Shown here: positions 27,147 to 41,000 of the stretch, piece by piece | Position numbering within the stretch: the stretch's first letter is position 1 | Layout: the number at the start of each line of letters is the position of its first letter | Source of the DNA: Nomia melanderi | Taxonomy: Eukaryota > Arthropoda > Insecta > Hymenoptera > Halictidae | Direction: 5' to 3' | NCBI RefSeq assembly: GCF_051020985.1 | Contig: NC_135002.1 | Span: forward strand, 10,726,001-10,790,000 | Length of the DNA stretch: 64,000 nt | The notes under the pieces: model-generated | Databases searched by the model: none | Told to the model about the DNA's origin: nothing | What the model saw: the letters and a program-made list of their open reading frames with translations, nothing else | Program-made: the position numbers and the translations under genes

Positions 27147-27599
27147 CCGTGGGCTTCCATTCCTCCTATTCACGAATGCATGCAGGTCCTTGTAAAAATA
27201 TATCAACGCACGCTCGACGCTGGGTCCAATGTATACCTAGCTTCGATATCGGAACGAGTATTCGATTTCGTGTTTCTCCTGTTTTCTTCCGCCTTTCTTT
27301 CTTCCTTTCTTTCCATTTTATCATTGCCAAATACGCGTGTACGTGTTTGCGTGTATATGTGTGTGTGTATGCTAGCGTGTGTATATGCTCGATTTCGGTT
27401 TTTTCCATTTCAATTCCAAAGCCGAAACGAGAAATTTCCAATACATATATCACAGAACGGAATTTCTCCGCGCCGCGCGTCTCTCGTCGCGCGGCTAGAA
27501 AAATGACTCACGGAATGGACGAATGCGTGTACAGTCGCTCGAACAATTTTCTTTTATCCTTTGTCTTATCTTTTTCTTCTTTTTTCTTTTCCTCTTTCT

Positions 27600-27605
27600 T
27601 TTATT
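27600..27605 (-). promoter_or_regulatory. Candidate proximal polyadenylation signal of Rgl
   Basis: AATAAA on the minus strand, about 820 nt after the Rgl stop codon. It is followed downstream by an A/G-rich tract rather than an obvious GU-rich element, so use is uncertain. Confidence 0.35.
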
Positions 27606-27742
27606 TCTTTTTAGTTTCTTTGTCTCCGCGATCGAAGAGAACGAAGAAGCTTCATAATTGACAAATTTTCGAATCCGGTTTGTTTCGGCTGATCGATCGA
27701 CCGAACGATCGCGTCCTCGAAGCCGCGCTACGGAACTAAACT

Positions 27743-27750
27743 TATGTACA
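27743..27750 (-). promoter_or_regulatory. Pumilio-type site TGTACATA in the putative Rgl 3'UTR
   Basis: The minus strand reads TGTACATA, a perfect match to the Pumilio consensus UGUANAUA. One 8-mer match in 1.3 kb can occur by chance, so this is only a candidate. Confidence 0.3.
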
Positions 27751-28423
27751 AAAATCACAATGATCCTCCCGTGGACGCGTGCTTGCCGTGAAACCGTTCC
27801 AATGTTCTTTTCCTGTTTGTTTTCAATCTCGTCGGATTCGCAAGGTACCAATATTTATATATACTCAAATATGTGTGTATATATATGTATAAACGTACGT
27901 GATTATGCCACGAAGCTAAAGCTAAAACAGCTATCTTACCGTCGCTTATCGTTTTGTTCATTCGTGCGCCAATGATAACGAGGCCCTATGACTCACACTA
28001 AACACATATCTAAAACGCTAAATTAGTCCGCGACGATCGCCATACAATAATAATAATAATAAACAGCGTCCAACTAACCGAATGGGATACCGTGTGTGGG
28101 CGGGGTAACGTTGCGTCGACGCGAGCGTGTGCGACCGGTGAGTAGTAAGACAAGGACGAAAAGAGAGACAAAAAGAAAGAAAAACATTCAACAGAGAAAT
28201 CGATCAGCGCGCGTTATCGCTAACGGAAAACAGAGAAAGAAAAGAAAAAAAAAGAAAAGAGAAACTGTCCGTAGTTGTCATGGTTGGTTGAAAACGAAAC
28301 ACGTCAGTGGCAAACGGCACCAGTCGTAAAAACGCTATTCGAGATTCTTCTTGTGTGTCTTCCACGATCACTTCGGCCTATTGTATCCTCTGTTTTCTAT
28401 CCGGCAGCCACTGTTATTCGCCA

Positions 28424-29071
28424 CTACCGTTTGTGACTGCCGGTCTTGCTTTTAGGACTGTCCGTGGCGACGTCGTTAGGCTCCCTTCTAGGCCGTAAGA
28501 TGAAGTTCAGGTTGTGCGCAGTGTTCACGGCGTAGTAAACGTTCGCGGAGTTCGGCAAGACCATCTCCCTGTCGGGCAGTACCTGGGCCAACGTGTACTG
28601 GTCTGGACTACCCTCTATCCCGAGTTTGAGCATCGCATTGCGTATCACTTGCGGCGTTCTCTCGTTGTTCGACAGCATAATGGACTTGTACAGCACCACG
28701 CCATCGGTTTCCACGTTATCGCTTTCCATGGTCACCTTGATTATGTAGAAATCCGGCGAGCTTTTGTGCGAGTGACTCGGGCTGGACAGGCCGACCAGAT
28801 TCGGTGTGGTCCCGTTCGCGGTAATTACCGGCGCTAGACGGTTGTGCTGGTTCCCGGCGGTCGCCCCGCTACCGCCACCCGAGCTCAACGACACGTCCAA
28901 GGACGGTAGCGACGAGCTCGACGACGAACTGGACATCTGGGACGGCGAGGTGCGTCGGTCGAGAGAGTTGTGCGGCGAGCTGGGCAGCGAATCCAGGTCG
29001 CAATAAAACTGCGAACTGCTTGAACTGGACGTGGACGCTATCGAGTCGTTCTTGCGGTGTCCCTGGTGAGC
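28424..29071 (-). CDS. Rgl: Rgl last coding exon (Ser-rich linker and Ras-association domain)
   Basis: The exon starts after CTTGCAG at 29072 and ends in TAG at 28426-28424. It gives residues 547-761. Residues ~547-650 are a low-complexity linker with two serine runs, a Gly/Ser patch and several SP sites. From about 653 (DFYIIKV) to 742 (ILRPR) lies the RA domain: strands around YIIKVTMESD and GVVLYKSIML, helix RTPQVIRNAMLKL, then QYTLAQVLPDREMVLP and NVYYAVN. In RalGDS-type proteins this ubiquitin-like fold binds Ras or Rap in the GTP form. The tail after it is basic and short. Confidence 0.95.
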   Translation of the reverse strand, partial: AHQGHRKNDSIASTSSSSSSQFYCDLDSLPSSPHNSLDRRTSPSQMSSSSSSSSLPSLDVSLSSGGGSGATAGNQHNRLAPVITANGTTPNLVGLSSPSHSHKSSPDFYIIKVTMESDNVETDGVVLYKSIMLSNNERTPQVIRNAMLKLGIEGSPDQYTLAQVLPDREMVLPNSANVYYAVNTAHNLNFILRPRREPNDVATDSPKSKTGSHKR

Positions 29072-32000
29072 CTGCAAGACGAGTTTCTTAGTTAAACAGG
29101 GAACTAGTCGCGGAGAAGTGGGTTAGATCTGGATTTAGACAGGACTCGACGATTTTGATGACCCTGAAACGATGGTCGATACATTGAGCAATGCTATCAG
29201 CGATTTTCGTTGTGTTATTTTTTTCGAAGGACGAATATGAATGTGTTTTAAACGTAAAAGTGTATTATTTGGTTTCGAGGCGTTTCACTGTTCGTAGAAA
29301 CAATATTGTTATTCGTGAGTCATACGCTGTAAGGTCAACTTTCGAAATTACTTGATGTTTGATTATTTTCTTTATCTAGTGATAATTATTTAAATATCGG
29401 AGTCTACAAATATTTTGAATATTCGCACCACATGTTTATTGCGGCAATCGTGACCAGTCTGATTTCTTCGTGGAAATGTTTGATATTTTCAAACAATAAT
29501 ACATGTTACAGTTGTGTGCCATACAAACAATTACGATGAATAATATTGAAAAAACAAGTGTGTTGTAGGTCATCTGGTGGTCAAGTATTGTATACGATTA
29601 AATTTATCTTTTTGTGAACCTAATCATTACAATACTGAAAATGTGTCATACTCTTTAATTTATGAATAACAATATTCTATTCGGTTTTAGTTGAGTCATC
29701 CTGAGCGTATGCAAAATTGTTTAATGCATTGATCTTGACAACATGATAAGGGTCATCGCAATTGACGAGGAATACCCTATGCTACGGGCATAAATTGCGG
29801 AAGAGGGCTGACCTGTTTCTTCTTTCCGCGATTGTTTAAAGTGTTCCCAGGTGGAGGAGGTTCTATCTGACAACTAAGCTTGTACGCCTCTCGATCATCC
29901 AGCACCACCACTGAATGGAACCAACGATCGAACAAAACGTCTGTTCTGAAGTTATACGCATTCGCTGCGCCCTGAAGCAATCTTATCCTGGCCAACACCT
30001 CGAACTCCTTCCGTCTCTTATCGAAGTTGATCAGACCCTCAGCTATCGTGTCCGATATCGCGGTGTCTATCATCGTGAGATCCGTTAAGAAGGTTCCCAG
30101 GTACGGTATCGTTCCATAGCTGATATTCTAAACAGCAGAAAAAAGGTTTCTTTGTAAATTTCTGATTGACACAAATAGATACAATCATAGCATAGATTCT
30201 GACAGAGAAAAAAAAATAAACGGACTTGCTGGATGGTTGTATAAGAGCGTAAAATTATAATACACCTGATAGCTACTATTCAACACTTGGCATAAATATG
30301 CATACGAAAGTGTACATTTGCATAAACTTGCGCCGAGTAAACATAGTCAACATGCTAAGTGCCGCACTAAATTATTATACGCTCGCAAGATACATCTTAC
30401 AATATTCCTAACATTTTAAAAATACTTATTAGCGACACAAAAGGACAATACATAATACATCCTATCAAACGCACATTTTCATTTAGAGACCGTATAATGA
30501 AAGAAACATTCACTGTACCATCTAGCAAATGATCAAAATAACAGAAAGTCCTAACAGGTTAACCAATAACTTGACACTCAACATCTTCAGTCAACATCAC
30601 CCGTCATTAGGCAACAAAAGTATCAAATGTCCACTCACACCAGCATGAGTGTTCTGTTTCTGGAACAGTTTCTGCAAGTGTCTGTCGCTCCTGCCGGCAG
30701 TGTCGGCGAACTTGGCAGTGCCCTCCTTGATCAGAAGCTCCCTTTGCGTCCACGCGTTGTTCTCCTCCGAGAAGATCCTCTCCAGCTCCCTGAACAGCTC
30801 GTGCTTCTCGCGCGGCATGCACTGCCAGCACTTCTCTAGCCTATACACCGGGTTGCTCTGCAGACCGGACACGATCGCCTTCAGGCTGCTGAAGTTCTTC
30901 AACACACGCAGTTCCTGGGCGATGTCGATCCAGGTCTCGAGAATCCTGGCGCGCTCCTGCGGTTTCATCGTCGACTCCGCCAGGATCGTGGAGATGACAC
31001 GGAGCGACACCGCGTTGAACTGGTTCACGGTCGCTAGCACGGTAGCCGCGTCATGGCTCCTCGAACGGTCCCTTCTCGACCAAACAGCGCCCAAGCACTG
31101 GTGCGCCACCAGCTTTTTGAACACCTCCGCGTCCATGCGGGTCAACTGCTCGGCGAAATGACGGTGCGGCACCTCCGGGAAGCTGTAGCTCGCCCAGTGG
31201 TCCATGATTGGCTCCGGGGAGCCGCGCGGCAGGCGACCGTTATCGTACACCATGCAGGAATCTGAAAAGTGGACGTATAATCAGTGACAGATCTCATGCT
31301 GAAGGGTTGGAGAAATAGAAAATGGTACTTCGGAATCTCGGCTCAATCGATCGAAGTATCTTTTTTGTTGTTACTGATACGATGATCGTAGTTTGAGATA
31401 GTTGAATGGTTTCGAAACAGGAGCATCATGAACGGTTTTTATTCAAGTTTGAAGATAAAGAATTCCAAAATCAAAGTATTTTGTTATTGAATAATAATGA
31501 ACGTGTGAATCTATAGGGTAACAATTTCTGCAATCGTATTTATTATTCTTAGAACGTATACGTATCTCTATACGCTCATCGATTTTTCTTGTTATTATAC
31601 GTAAAGAAGTATATACATACTTAAGTACTATTATACGTGTACGTTCTTCAAGCGAGTCATCGATAAATGAATCAGAGTGATGATTCGCAGCTTTTATCGG
31701 GAAGAACACGAAATTGTGATACGAAGCTCGGTCGCGTTGCTGTGACACATGAAATTCTTCAAATTTGTGTGCTTGACTTTTCAGTTGTGACTATTTTCAG
31801 ACTGTATAGTAATAAATGTTAGGAATTGGAAATGATACCCATCTCGCAGATAAAATAAATTATAATAAATCAATGAAAATGAAAACAACGGAAAAATTTT
31901 ACGAAAAAGTTATCCCTCATTACGTCCCTAGAAACTGTACCACAAAGACGTGTTACTTCGTGCATTAAAGTTTTTGAATAAAACTAGCTTGTCATTCACA

Positions 32001-35000
32001 AATGAACCAATAACAAATAAAATGGGTAACCCATACTCGTATCTCTTCTCTATTACAATTTCCGAATCGCGTACAGTAGAACCCCGTGAAACGCGAATAA
32101 AAAATTCCCTGTTCTAAGCGATTTCACATTTACGAACCTCGCTTTAACCCTTTGCGTGCTATGAGCGCATATATACGTTTGTCGATCTTTTTATCCCAAG
32201 TGGTGATAAGTATAAACATATAAGAATAATATACGCGTTTCTCAGTGTTATTAAACTTGGCGAAACTGAGGAATTAAGATTACAATTTAATTACAATTTA
32301 ATTCATTGTATAAATTAACACAATTTAACGATCTTCAGATAAGCAACAAAATACTCCGCCCACACGGACTGTTTCGGCTAAAGTATTCAGCACTTAAAGG
32401 GTTAAATTCGGTTTCTTGATACTGGTCCAACTTCTGTCTCTGTTTATATTACTGTCTTACTAAAAGTCCCGCTTTTATAGTTACTTTTCAATAATCTTTA
32501 ATCACGTTGTTCAGAGTTCTACTGCACAAGCCACCCCACAGAAAAAACGTCGACCCCTTTACCTATTTCATCCTCACGCTGGAACCTGTGCAACCGATGC
32601 CTCGCCTTGAGCTCGAGCTCCGAGCCGGGCAGCCGTCGATGCGTGAACTCCAAAAGTCTGGTGAGCAGCGGATGGTTAGGCGGCGATTTCCAGTCGCCAG
32701 GATACGCGTCCAGCCATACGTGAAGCGCCTGCACGAGGGTCTTGCGGTGCTGTTCACCTGTCAGGGCGGCGGATCCCTCGTCGAGCGCGTCGTACCGCGC
32801 CAACAACAGCTCGAGGACCTCTCGTGGCGTCGTGAACGCACGATACGTCGCCAAGAAGACATTGATGTACGTGGACTCGAGCTCCCCGTCGTCGTTCGCC
32901 AGACTCTCGACCAGACGCTGTACGGTCCCCGCTTTCAGGAAACGCACCCTCACCGTCTCCCATTCTAGATGCGAGATCTCGTCGTCCGAATCCTGAGACG
33001 CGAGCATCACGAGTGGTTAAGGCATGGTGAAATGGGCAACAAACCGCAAATTCTTATTTTATATCGCGCAAACGCTAATACGGTTATTTAAAACAATGTA
33101 GATTTATTCGAAACGAGACGAGGAAGGTATTGGATGTTCAATTTAGGTTTTTTAGGTTTGTAATTAAGGTTTTTCAATTTTGAAAGTGTTCACCTTGACC
33201 GAATGCATCTCTCGAAACCGAGATCGCTCAAGTTCGACTAACTGCAGTTGCTTAGAAGGTTGATGGGCACGTTTATTACAATATTTGGAATTTTTTTATT
33301 ATCTTTTGGGAATAGAAATGTTGACGTGAATCATTTTGTGTAATTCTTACTACCTTGGAACGTGTGTTTGAGGATGGTGCAGCTTCTTAGAGACTATGCC
33401 GATTTTTTGTGTCAATGTATATAACCGTATTTTCAATTCTTAGTATGTTTCATATGTGTATTTGGAAATATGTTAAAATAGTAATACAGAATTTACGTTT
33501 TATAAAAGTCACTGTCTTATTTTCTGATTCGTACAGATAAATGCAAAACGGATAAATACGCTATTTCTTCTAACTTTCATGGTGTTGAGTATCAGTTCGA
33601 TATTTTCTTGCTAAGAAATGTATTGGAGAGTGATATGTTTGTTTAACGTAGGCTTGTCGATGCACCAAGGCTACGCCGCGCAGGCAAGACGGTCACTTTG
33701 TTGAACGAGATATCTCGGTTTTCTTTATTTAACTGGGTTAGGTTTGAATTAGCGTCTACGCAAATAGTTCGACACGAGCTGAACCTTACGGCTAGATTAG
33801 ATAGGTTCGCGTTAAATGCCTTTCAGTTCAGGCTGCGTTTACGTAAATGACGCGAGTAAACGTAAGTCGCGAAAAAAAGAAAAAAAAAAGCAAAAAGTTT
33901 CCAACGGTATTGATACTTATGAATCAACCTGTATATAGAATTTAGCGATTTATGAGCATTTCATACACAGATACATAATTCCTTGAGGCTACACTACGGT
34001 TTATCTATTGGGTTAGGCGATTATGGGAATTCTTGGTAAATAGGTCTTATGAATCACACTGCACATAGAATTTCAATGTTACGAAATGAATAGTTCTCCT
34101 TCGATCGATGTTTTCGTTTCATCGCTCTATGTCTATAAAACTTCATAATTAAAACAAGGAAACTGCACACATTTTTTTATTTACTTCTAATCAACTTTGC
34201 ACATTGCGTATCGACGTTACACAAGGCTCTTATTATTTATGTAACGTTATGGAGAAAATTATTGTTGCACGAAAATTATTACTCTTGAGACTTTCTCGTT
34301 TCTTTTTAATTATTCTACGCCTGAGAAACTTCACAATCGAAAACTGAATGGTAATTGGGCGCAAATGATTGCTTACGCCGAACGTACAATGATGCCAAAC
34401 GAACAAATTGAACTCACCGATGCGGAGAGGCTCCTGGTGGGCCTGTGGTACCGGACCTTCTTCAGGTACACCGTGTATATGACGCCATCGCCCCTTTCTT
34501 CGCCCCATAAGCGCCACGTGGGCTACAACGTAACAGAAAAATGACAAAAATCAACGACGAGCAACATCAAAAGTGGTGATTACTGCGTTCTATACGTTTT
34601 TTAACGTCACTACGTTTCTCTAAAATAACAGTTCCCAAAGCTCTGTAGTCCAAAGCTGATTTTCGAAAAGAATAATTTTTCGTCAAACTCTTAAGCTTCA
34701 ACATGCACATCAACTTAACGATTAGTAAAACATTCAATGACTATATAAACTTCCTAAATTTATAAATCTAATACTTTCAAATTTTTTTCATCTTCTGGTA
34801 TAAACCCTTCTCAAGTATCATTCTATTAATCCTTATTCATCCAATCCAAGTGTCATTCTATTAATCCTTAGCAGTCCCACATCGAGTCAAACACGACATT
34901 CGATTTTATTGCGACGTCTACTTATTTTAACAATTTTTTTCTATACTTATTTGTAATATCACAATTGTACCATTTAAAAGTACCATTTCAGTGATTCTCA

Positions 35001-38000
35001 AGTATTCCTGAATAAATAATCAGAGCATCAGAGAAGTCAAGAGCACTTCTGCGACCACAACTGCAAAGGGTTAAGGATATCTTCAAAATAATCGAGGAAA
35101 CTCTAACGGAATATCCTTACGAATCGCTAGTGTACCTGTATATAGCAGCTTTTCGACGATGTTTCACAGATATACAGATAAATCGGGGATCAATGCGGGG
35201 TTAAGGAGCAACGAAAGCGACGCGCGCGCACCAGGAGGATGATTTACGCCGCTAATTTCACGGGTTATCCCCTACCACGGGCGGCCGTCTCTTTAATAGG
35301 GGACGAAGCTAATCAATGGACGCCGTGCACTCGGCAGATTTATTGAAATAATTGACTCCCCGCTCGAAATTGACCTCGGCCGTCCATTTCACGGCTTGAA
35401 TCGCGATTAGCCGGATGGGACGCTTTATCTTCCCGCTACGGCCTCCTAGAAACTTCGCTCGGCCAACCGTGTGGATGGTTCTCCGATCGTTGCACGTCTA
35501 TCTTCAATTTACAATGTTATTGAACCTTTGCGGACGAAAATTTTTCAAACTGGTAAAAACTCTCGCCACGAAAAAAAGAATTGTATGGTAACTATTCTGG
35601 TCAGAATTATTGCAATACTGTTATGTCTGATAATTTTAAAGTGACAAAATTAATTATTTAAATGATTAACACGTTCAGTGCTGTGGGGGTTACCGGTGAC
35701 CAACAAAATTGAATTACTATAGTTCACTCCATGAAACGACGATTACTTAGAAACATTTCTATATTACAAATAATGTTACACAATTTCGTGACGTTCAACT
35801 AGAAGAACGTGCAATAATAATAATGAAATTCAATCAAATGATTTAATAACATATTTTTTTCCATTTTGTATATTTTGCTTTATAAAGTCGTGCGGCGTTC
35901 AACGTGTTAATAAAAATTACGTTTAACAATTCATTCCGTTCTCTAAGAATAGTAGTCGCTATGCATTTGCGTAGTATATTGTATAGTGCACGAAACGTTC
36001 GCTGAAACTTATATTTTTCATCAACAGTTTCCGACTTTTTCTTCCTGATTATACAATCTACTCTCAAGTGAATACATTTCACAACAAATAAACACGACGC
36101 CGGGGTTGTAGTCCTACCCCAGGTCGCTTCCGGTGACCGACGTTATCATTCCGTAACGATAAATATTCCTACGGGATCAGCGGAGGAGATTCTTATCCGG
36201 CCGGTGTTATTTTCTACTCGGCGCACGCTCCATATATTCGTGCCCGATGTTTCAGTCCCTTAATTGACGTTTATGGAACTTTAATCACGGCACCATGACT
36301 GACCGCGATCCGCTGAGCGAGCTTCCTGACACGCTCACGCTCGAGACCCGTAGAACACTTAATCAAGTTTTATGAAGGTTGAAAAAAACGATCGGTATCG
36401 TTAAAACATCTTGACGGGGTCAGTGTTTTTAAAAATCTTACACGATTAACTGTATTTAGAGTACAATAATCTTGGAAATTTTATTTGTTTCTGTAATCAA
36501 AGTTTCTCGAAACGTATGAGCCTTCCGTTCTTTCAGCGAAAGAGATATTTCTTAGAGATTTGGAGACGTTGTAATCTTTTTGTAAAACGTTTTGAAGAAC
36601 ATTTGTTGGTAATCACTCTACAAATACTGCTAATGTGAGTATACGTTAATCGTCATTAATGTTTGAGGTGATCCCATTATGAACAGGTTTCCTTGCGGCG
36701 GTTGAATACAAAAGCAAGTGATTCTCAGGCATTAAAGACAGTAAACCTAAGAGAGATATCACTTTGAAACTTTACAGATTTGTTACTCTGTATTTCGAGC
36801 AATACGCGAGTATTTGCGTCTTGAGAAAGAAACAGCAAAACACGCTACTCAACCTTCTATTTTATCTTTATATCAAAATAAGGAAAAAGCAAGAATACCG
36901 TTATTCAAGGATCTTTATACATCGTTTAACAGGCGAGACATTTACCAAACCACTTGCACTAACGCTAAATTAATAAATAAACGATGTCCCAGCATCTGAG
37001 CGAATCAAAACGAGTCTGAGTTAGACGACGGTTAAAATTAGACAGCGACGAGTGCGCCAATTATGTCTTCAAAAATCAGCCCATGGGAATAAATTCGGTG
37101 GACCTTCAAAGGAGCAGGGAACCACTAAAAATAGTGTTCTCGGGCAACCAAGCTCTCACCGCCGGCTCACCGGTTTTATTTTCATCGCTAAAAACATCAC
37201 GGTGAACGTATCCCGCCCTTGTCGCAACGGTTCACTTACCTGGACCGTTTACCACCTAAGTGAATCATAATGTCCAGTGAGACGCTCCAGCGCGATCTTC
37301 TATTCCGTTCAAAAATCGCCGTGAAACGGGATCAAGATAAAAACTGCTACGAAGAAACGTGTGTCGCGTAATCGTCGTTCTATTGTCCACGGTATGTGCA
37401 AGGTTTACCGAGTGCAACGATAGCAACAGCTGCAGCGCATCCACGATCGATGCGATCTTTTGTGCGGCGGGTAATCGTCGCTGCGGCTCCGATTCCTTTC
37501 GCCAAGGATTCTTTGCGTTTTCACAACTTGCATTTTCAGAAATTTTCAATTTTCCCACGTTTCTACTCTCAAGCTGCAACCTACATTTTCAAAAATTTTC
37601 AATTTTTTCACGTTTCTATTCGCAAATTACAACGCACATTTTGAGAAATTTGAGTAGAAGAGTTGCTCGATTAGAACATTGATAAGGATCGCTGAAAAGC
37701 TACAGTCTATTCGGTGAAATCATGATTTGGAACAATTTCCTTTTGCGTCAGTTCGTGAAATGTTTATTTTGCATGAAGATCCGCTGACCGTTTATAAGGA
37801 TCGCAACAGAAACCTGAAACAACGCTCCGCCAACGAAGCTAGCCGCGTTTTTCGACGATGACGACCAGAAGTCTAGACTCCGCGAACTCCGCGGGAAAAG
37901 GCGGCTTATGCTCCGGAACGAACCAGCAATTAGAGGCCTTTGCAGAAGGAACCCGAGCGTGACTTAAGGTCCTCGTACCCCCTCGTCCTTGGAGACTCGG

Positions 38001-41000
38001 CTCCACGAAACACGTCAACTTTCCATTGTTCCACGGAGACCTGCTCTCCGGGTGAATAACAATCCCTGTGCTCGCGATAGATCCGATTGGCCAATGCGAG
38101 GACGCTATTCATGGCGATCGGATCCGTGGAAAATGCAAATGCGTATTCTCTTTGGCAGACGAACTTTTTGTTCAGCACTGGAGGTTCTGAACTTTACTGC
38201 CTATGGTGTACTTCGGCACAGAACAATTGTGTAGTAATAGTTTTATTCGTTTCACAAGATTTTTACGAGCATTCCATGAGTAGAATGGTCTTTGCCAAAT
38301 AAGACAAGATTCTGCAAGTCTATCGCGAAACATTCTCTGAGCAAACTTTTTGTTTAGCACTGAAAGTTATGAAATTTACCTGCGGTGTGCCTCAGCGCAG
38401 AAAAATCGTGGAAAAGGAGTTTTATTCGTTTTCCAAGATTCTTGTAAGCATTCTATGGATACAATAATCCTTATCAAACAAGTAGGGACTATAGTTCATG
38501 GCGAAACATTCTCGTGAATAAACATTTTATTTAGCATTGAAAATTATGAACTTTAATGCCTATGGCTGTTCCTCCGCGAAAAATGCAGAAGTAATAGTTT
38601 TATTCGTTCCCAAGGCTCTTACAAGCATTTTACGAATAGAATGATCTTGGCCAAATATATTGGAACTTTGCAAGTATATCGCAAAGCTAGAGAAAGTGTC
38701 TTTTACTAGGTCAAAGTACATGCAAAGAATGAAGGTGTATCGATCTATGATGACACAGATAAATGGGATGTCTGTGCGACAGTAATCAACCCTTTGGCTG
38801 TGTACACATGTAACCAAACAGGCTGATCATATGTCCGTCTAAAAGTGTATGAATTATTAGCGTTCACTTTGTTGCAGTTTCTTTAAAAATTTTAAAGGTC
38901 AATATTTTCCTATTTCATTTATAATGGAAGACTTGCAGTACGTTCGAGTGTATATACAGATCAAAATGAAACGAACAATGTTATCGATTAATTAAGAGAC
39001 ATTTTATCAATTTTATTAAATTCATAAATTCAGGATAAAATTTCTGTTCAACTTTCATTTCAGTTAACATAAAAGCCCAATGCCAGCTGGGTTCACGAAA
39101 TTCGACGATTTCAGAACGTCTGATTGAAACTCAAGGGCTTGGAACACATAACAAATGCAAACGGCATGAATATGTCCTCAGCATGGTGGATGGTTTGATT
39201 GTAATAATTGTAATTTCCTCTTCTAAGCGAAGCAAGGAATGCTTCAAGGAAACCCATTTACGTAAAGAAGGTCAATAGTAACTATACTCCCTAGCATACA
39301 ACCAATCGTTGTACGCGGAGAGTTGCACAGGAATCGAACAAATACCAGGAACGTGGACGACGAGTTATTCGATATTCGTTCGTGGAAATCAAGTGGATTA
39401 TACATTCGGAGGACGGAGCAAAGTTCCCATTGAAGATATTGATGGAAAATACGAGGACGTCCGGCCAGGAAATCGGGAAGAGGAACAATTCAATTAACAC
39501 CAATCCGGGGTGAAACAGGTCTACTAATCCGGGGTGAAGCCGGTCTGCAAATCCACAGTGAAACAGGTCCACCAATCCGTTTAGCACGAATTTCTCGGTG
39601 CATATTTCTTCTACAGTAGGATCCCCTACAACGCTATTAAAAAGTATTCAAAAAATATCTATGAAAGATTTTCCATAAGAAACTCATAAACAGATACTTC
39701 TAGTGTTACACCAACTTAACACTAAAAGTAAAAAGCATTTAATACGATTGATATGTAATCCCTATAGAAATTATAACGATAGATTATTTTTGGTTTCTTC
39801 AGACAATGATTATAGCATTCAAGTAAAACAAATTTTATTTATCAATAATTGCGAAACGAAAACACCGGAACCTCTCATTTTGACTGGTACGATAGTTTTA
39901 GTGTTAGTACAAGTTGGATCGGCGTTATAGGAGTTTCTAGTGTATTATAATAGGACAAAATAGCACATATCGAAACAATGCAAGTAAGTGAAAGTAATAA
40001 AAATAAATCATTTCTCAACAACTTTATACATTATTGCCTCTATGTATTAAAGAAACCCAGCAAATGCAACGAATACCGCCTTATCTCGACTACTTTACAC
40101 GATAATCTCGTATAAATTAATGTAGGTATTACAATTTCAGGGACCAATTAACCAGAAATTGATAAGACGAAAAAAAGTTGCTATGTTTGTTTTCCATGGT
40201 AATGAATGTCTAATTAAATATTACGTCAGCCTAGTTCGTAATTAATTCACAGTTTCCTTCGTTTTTTTAGAGGTAAGTATAAATGTTCTTGCGAGTATAA
40301 ATGTTCCCTTTATTGAAGTAATGAATGCGCTTCTTACTCTTTAATGATTTTAATTGCCACGCATTATGAAGCCCACTTGCCTGGCATTCGTTTCATTAAG
40401 ATTTTTATGGGGCGAGATAGAACGGCGAAGAAAAGAATATATTTTTTGCAAAAAGGGAAGCATGCGAAGTTAATTCCAAGAAAAAGGTAACGAGATGTTG
40501 GTGAAAAAGTTGATAAAATTCATTTCAAGGAAAACATATTTTAAGTACTATTGCATTGGTATGTAATACAAAGTTAGTACAAATTTATTAAGTACATGTA
40601 ATGTACATGAATTTCTATTGTTACAATTATATAAGCAATAACTAAAAATTTCATAGAGTGCCAAATTTTATCTCTTGATCGTTCACAATCATTGCAATAA
40701 TTACGAGTCCCGTTACATGTTCATAAAAGTTACTTTTCCTGCTTCTACCAGAGAAGCGCATTAGCAAAGTTTCGTCATTCAACTTCGAAATATCTTACGC
40801 AAACTTCTTGCATACACCTCGTGTAACTATCTCACCCCAACTGATCCCGTAAATTATGAAACATAATTAGGCCTCCTGTTCAGACGCCCATTCAGATTTT
40901 TTTCTCCAAAAAATTCAATCTTGGAAACAATTCGCTTCCAAACTAGGTTATTCCAGCCGTGCAAACTCACTCCAACTCGCCACAACTCATCCCACAAACT

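Larger units (their letters stand above)
27120..28423 (-). other. Rgl: Probable Rgl 3'UTR
   Basis: On the minus strand, sequence after the stop carries no conserved reading frame and has two canonical AATAAA signals, at 27605-27600 and 27146-27141, so two 3' ends are possible. It includes a TG/TA-rich stretch around 27330-27380, an (AAT)n run near 28046-28061 and long homopurine minus-strand tracts near 27550-27620 (plus strand pyrimidine). The open frames seen here on both strands are low-complexity and match nothing. The extent is inferred; transcript data are not available here. Confidence 0.45.

Noticed and set aside
28514..29006. Plus-strand frames opposite the Rgl RA exon
   Set aside because: They are shadows of the GC-rich minus-strand coding exon, as are the frames opposite exons 3 and 4 (30627-31265, 32507-32996).
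38172..38360. MLNKKF-starting minus-strand frames at 37930-38178 and 38172-38360 as a duplicated gene pair
   Set aside because: The shared start comes from the 180-bp DNA repeat. The remainder of the two peptides is unrelated.
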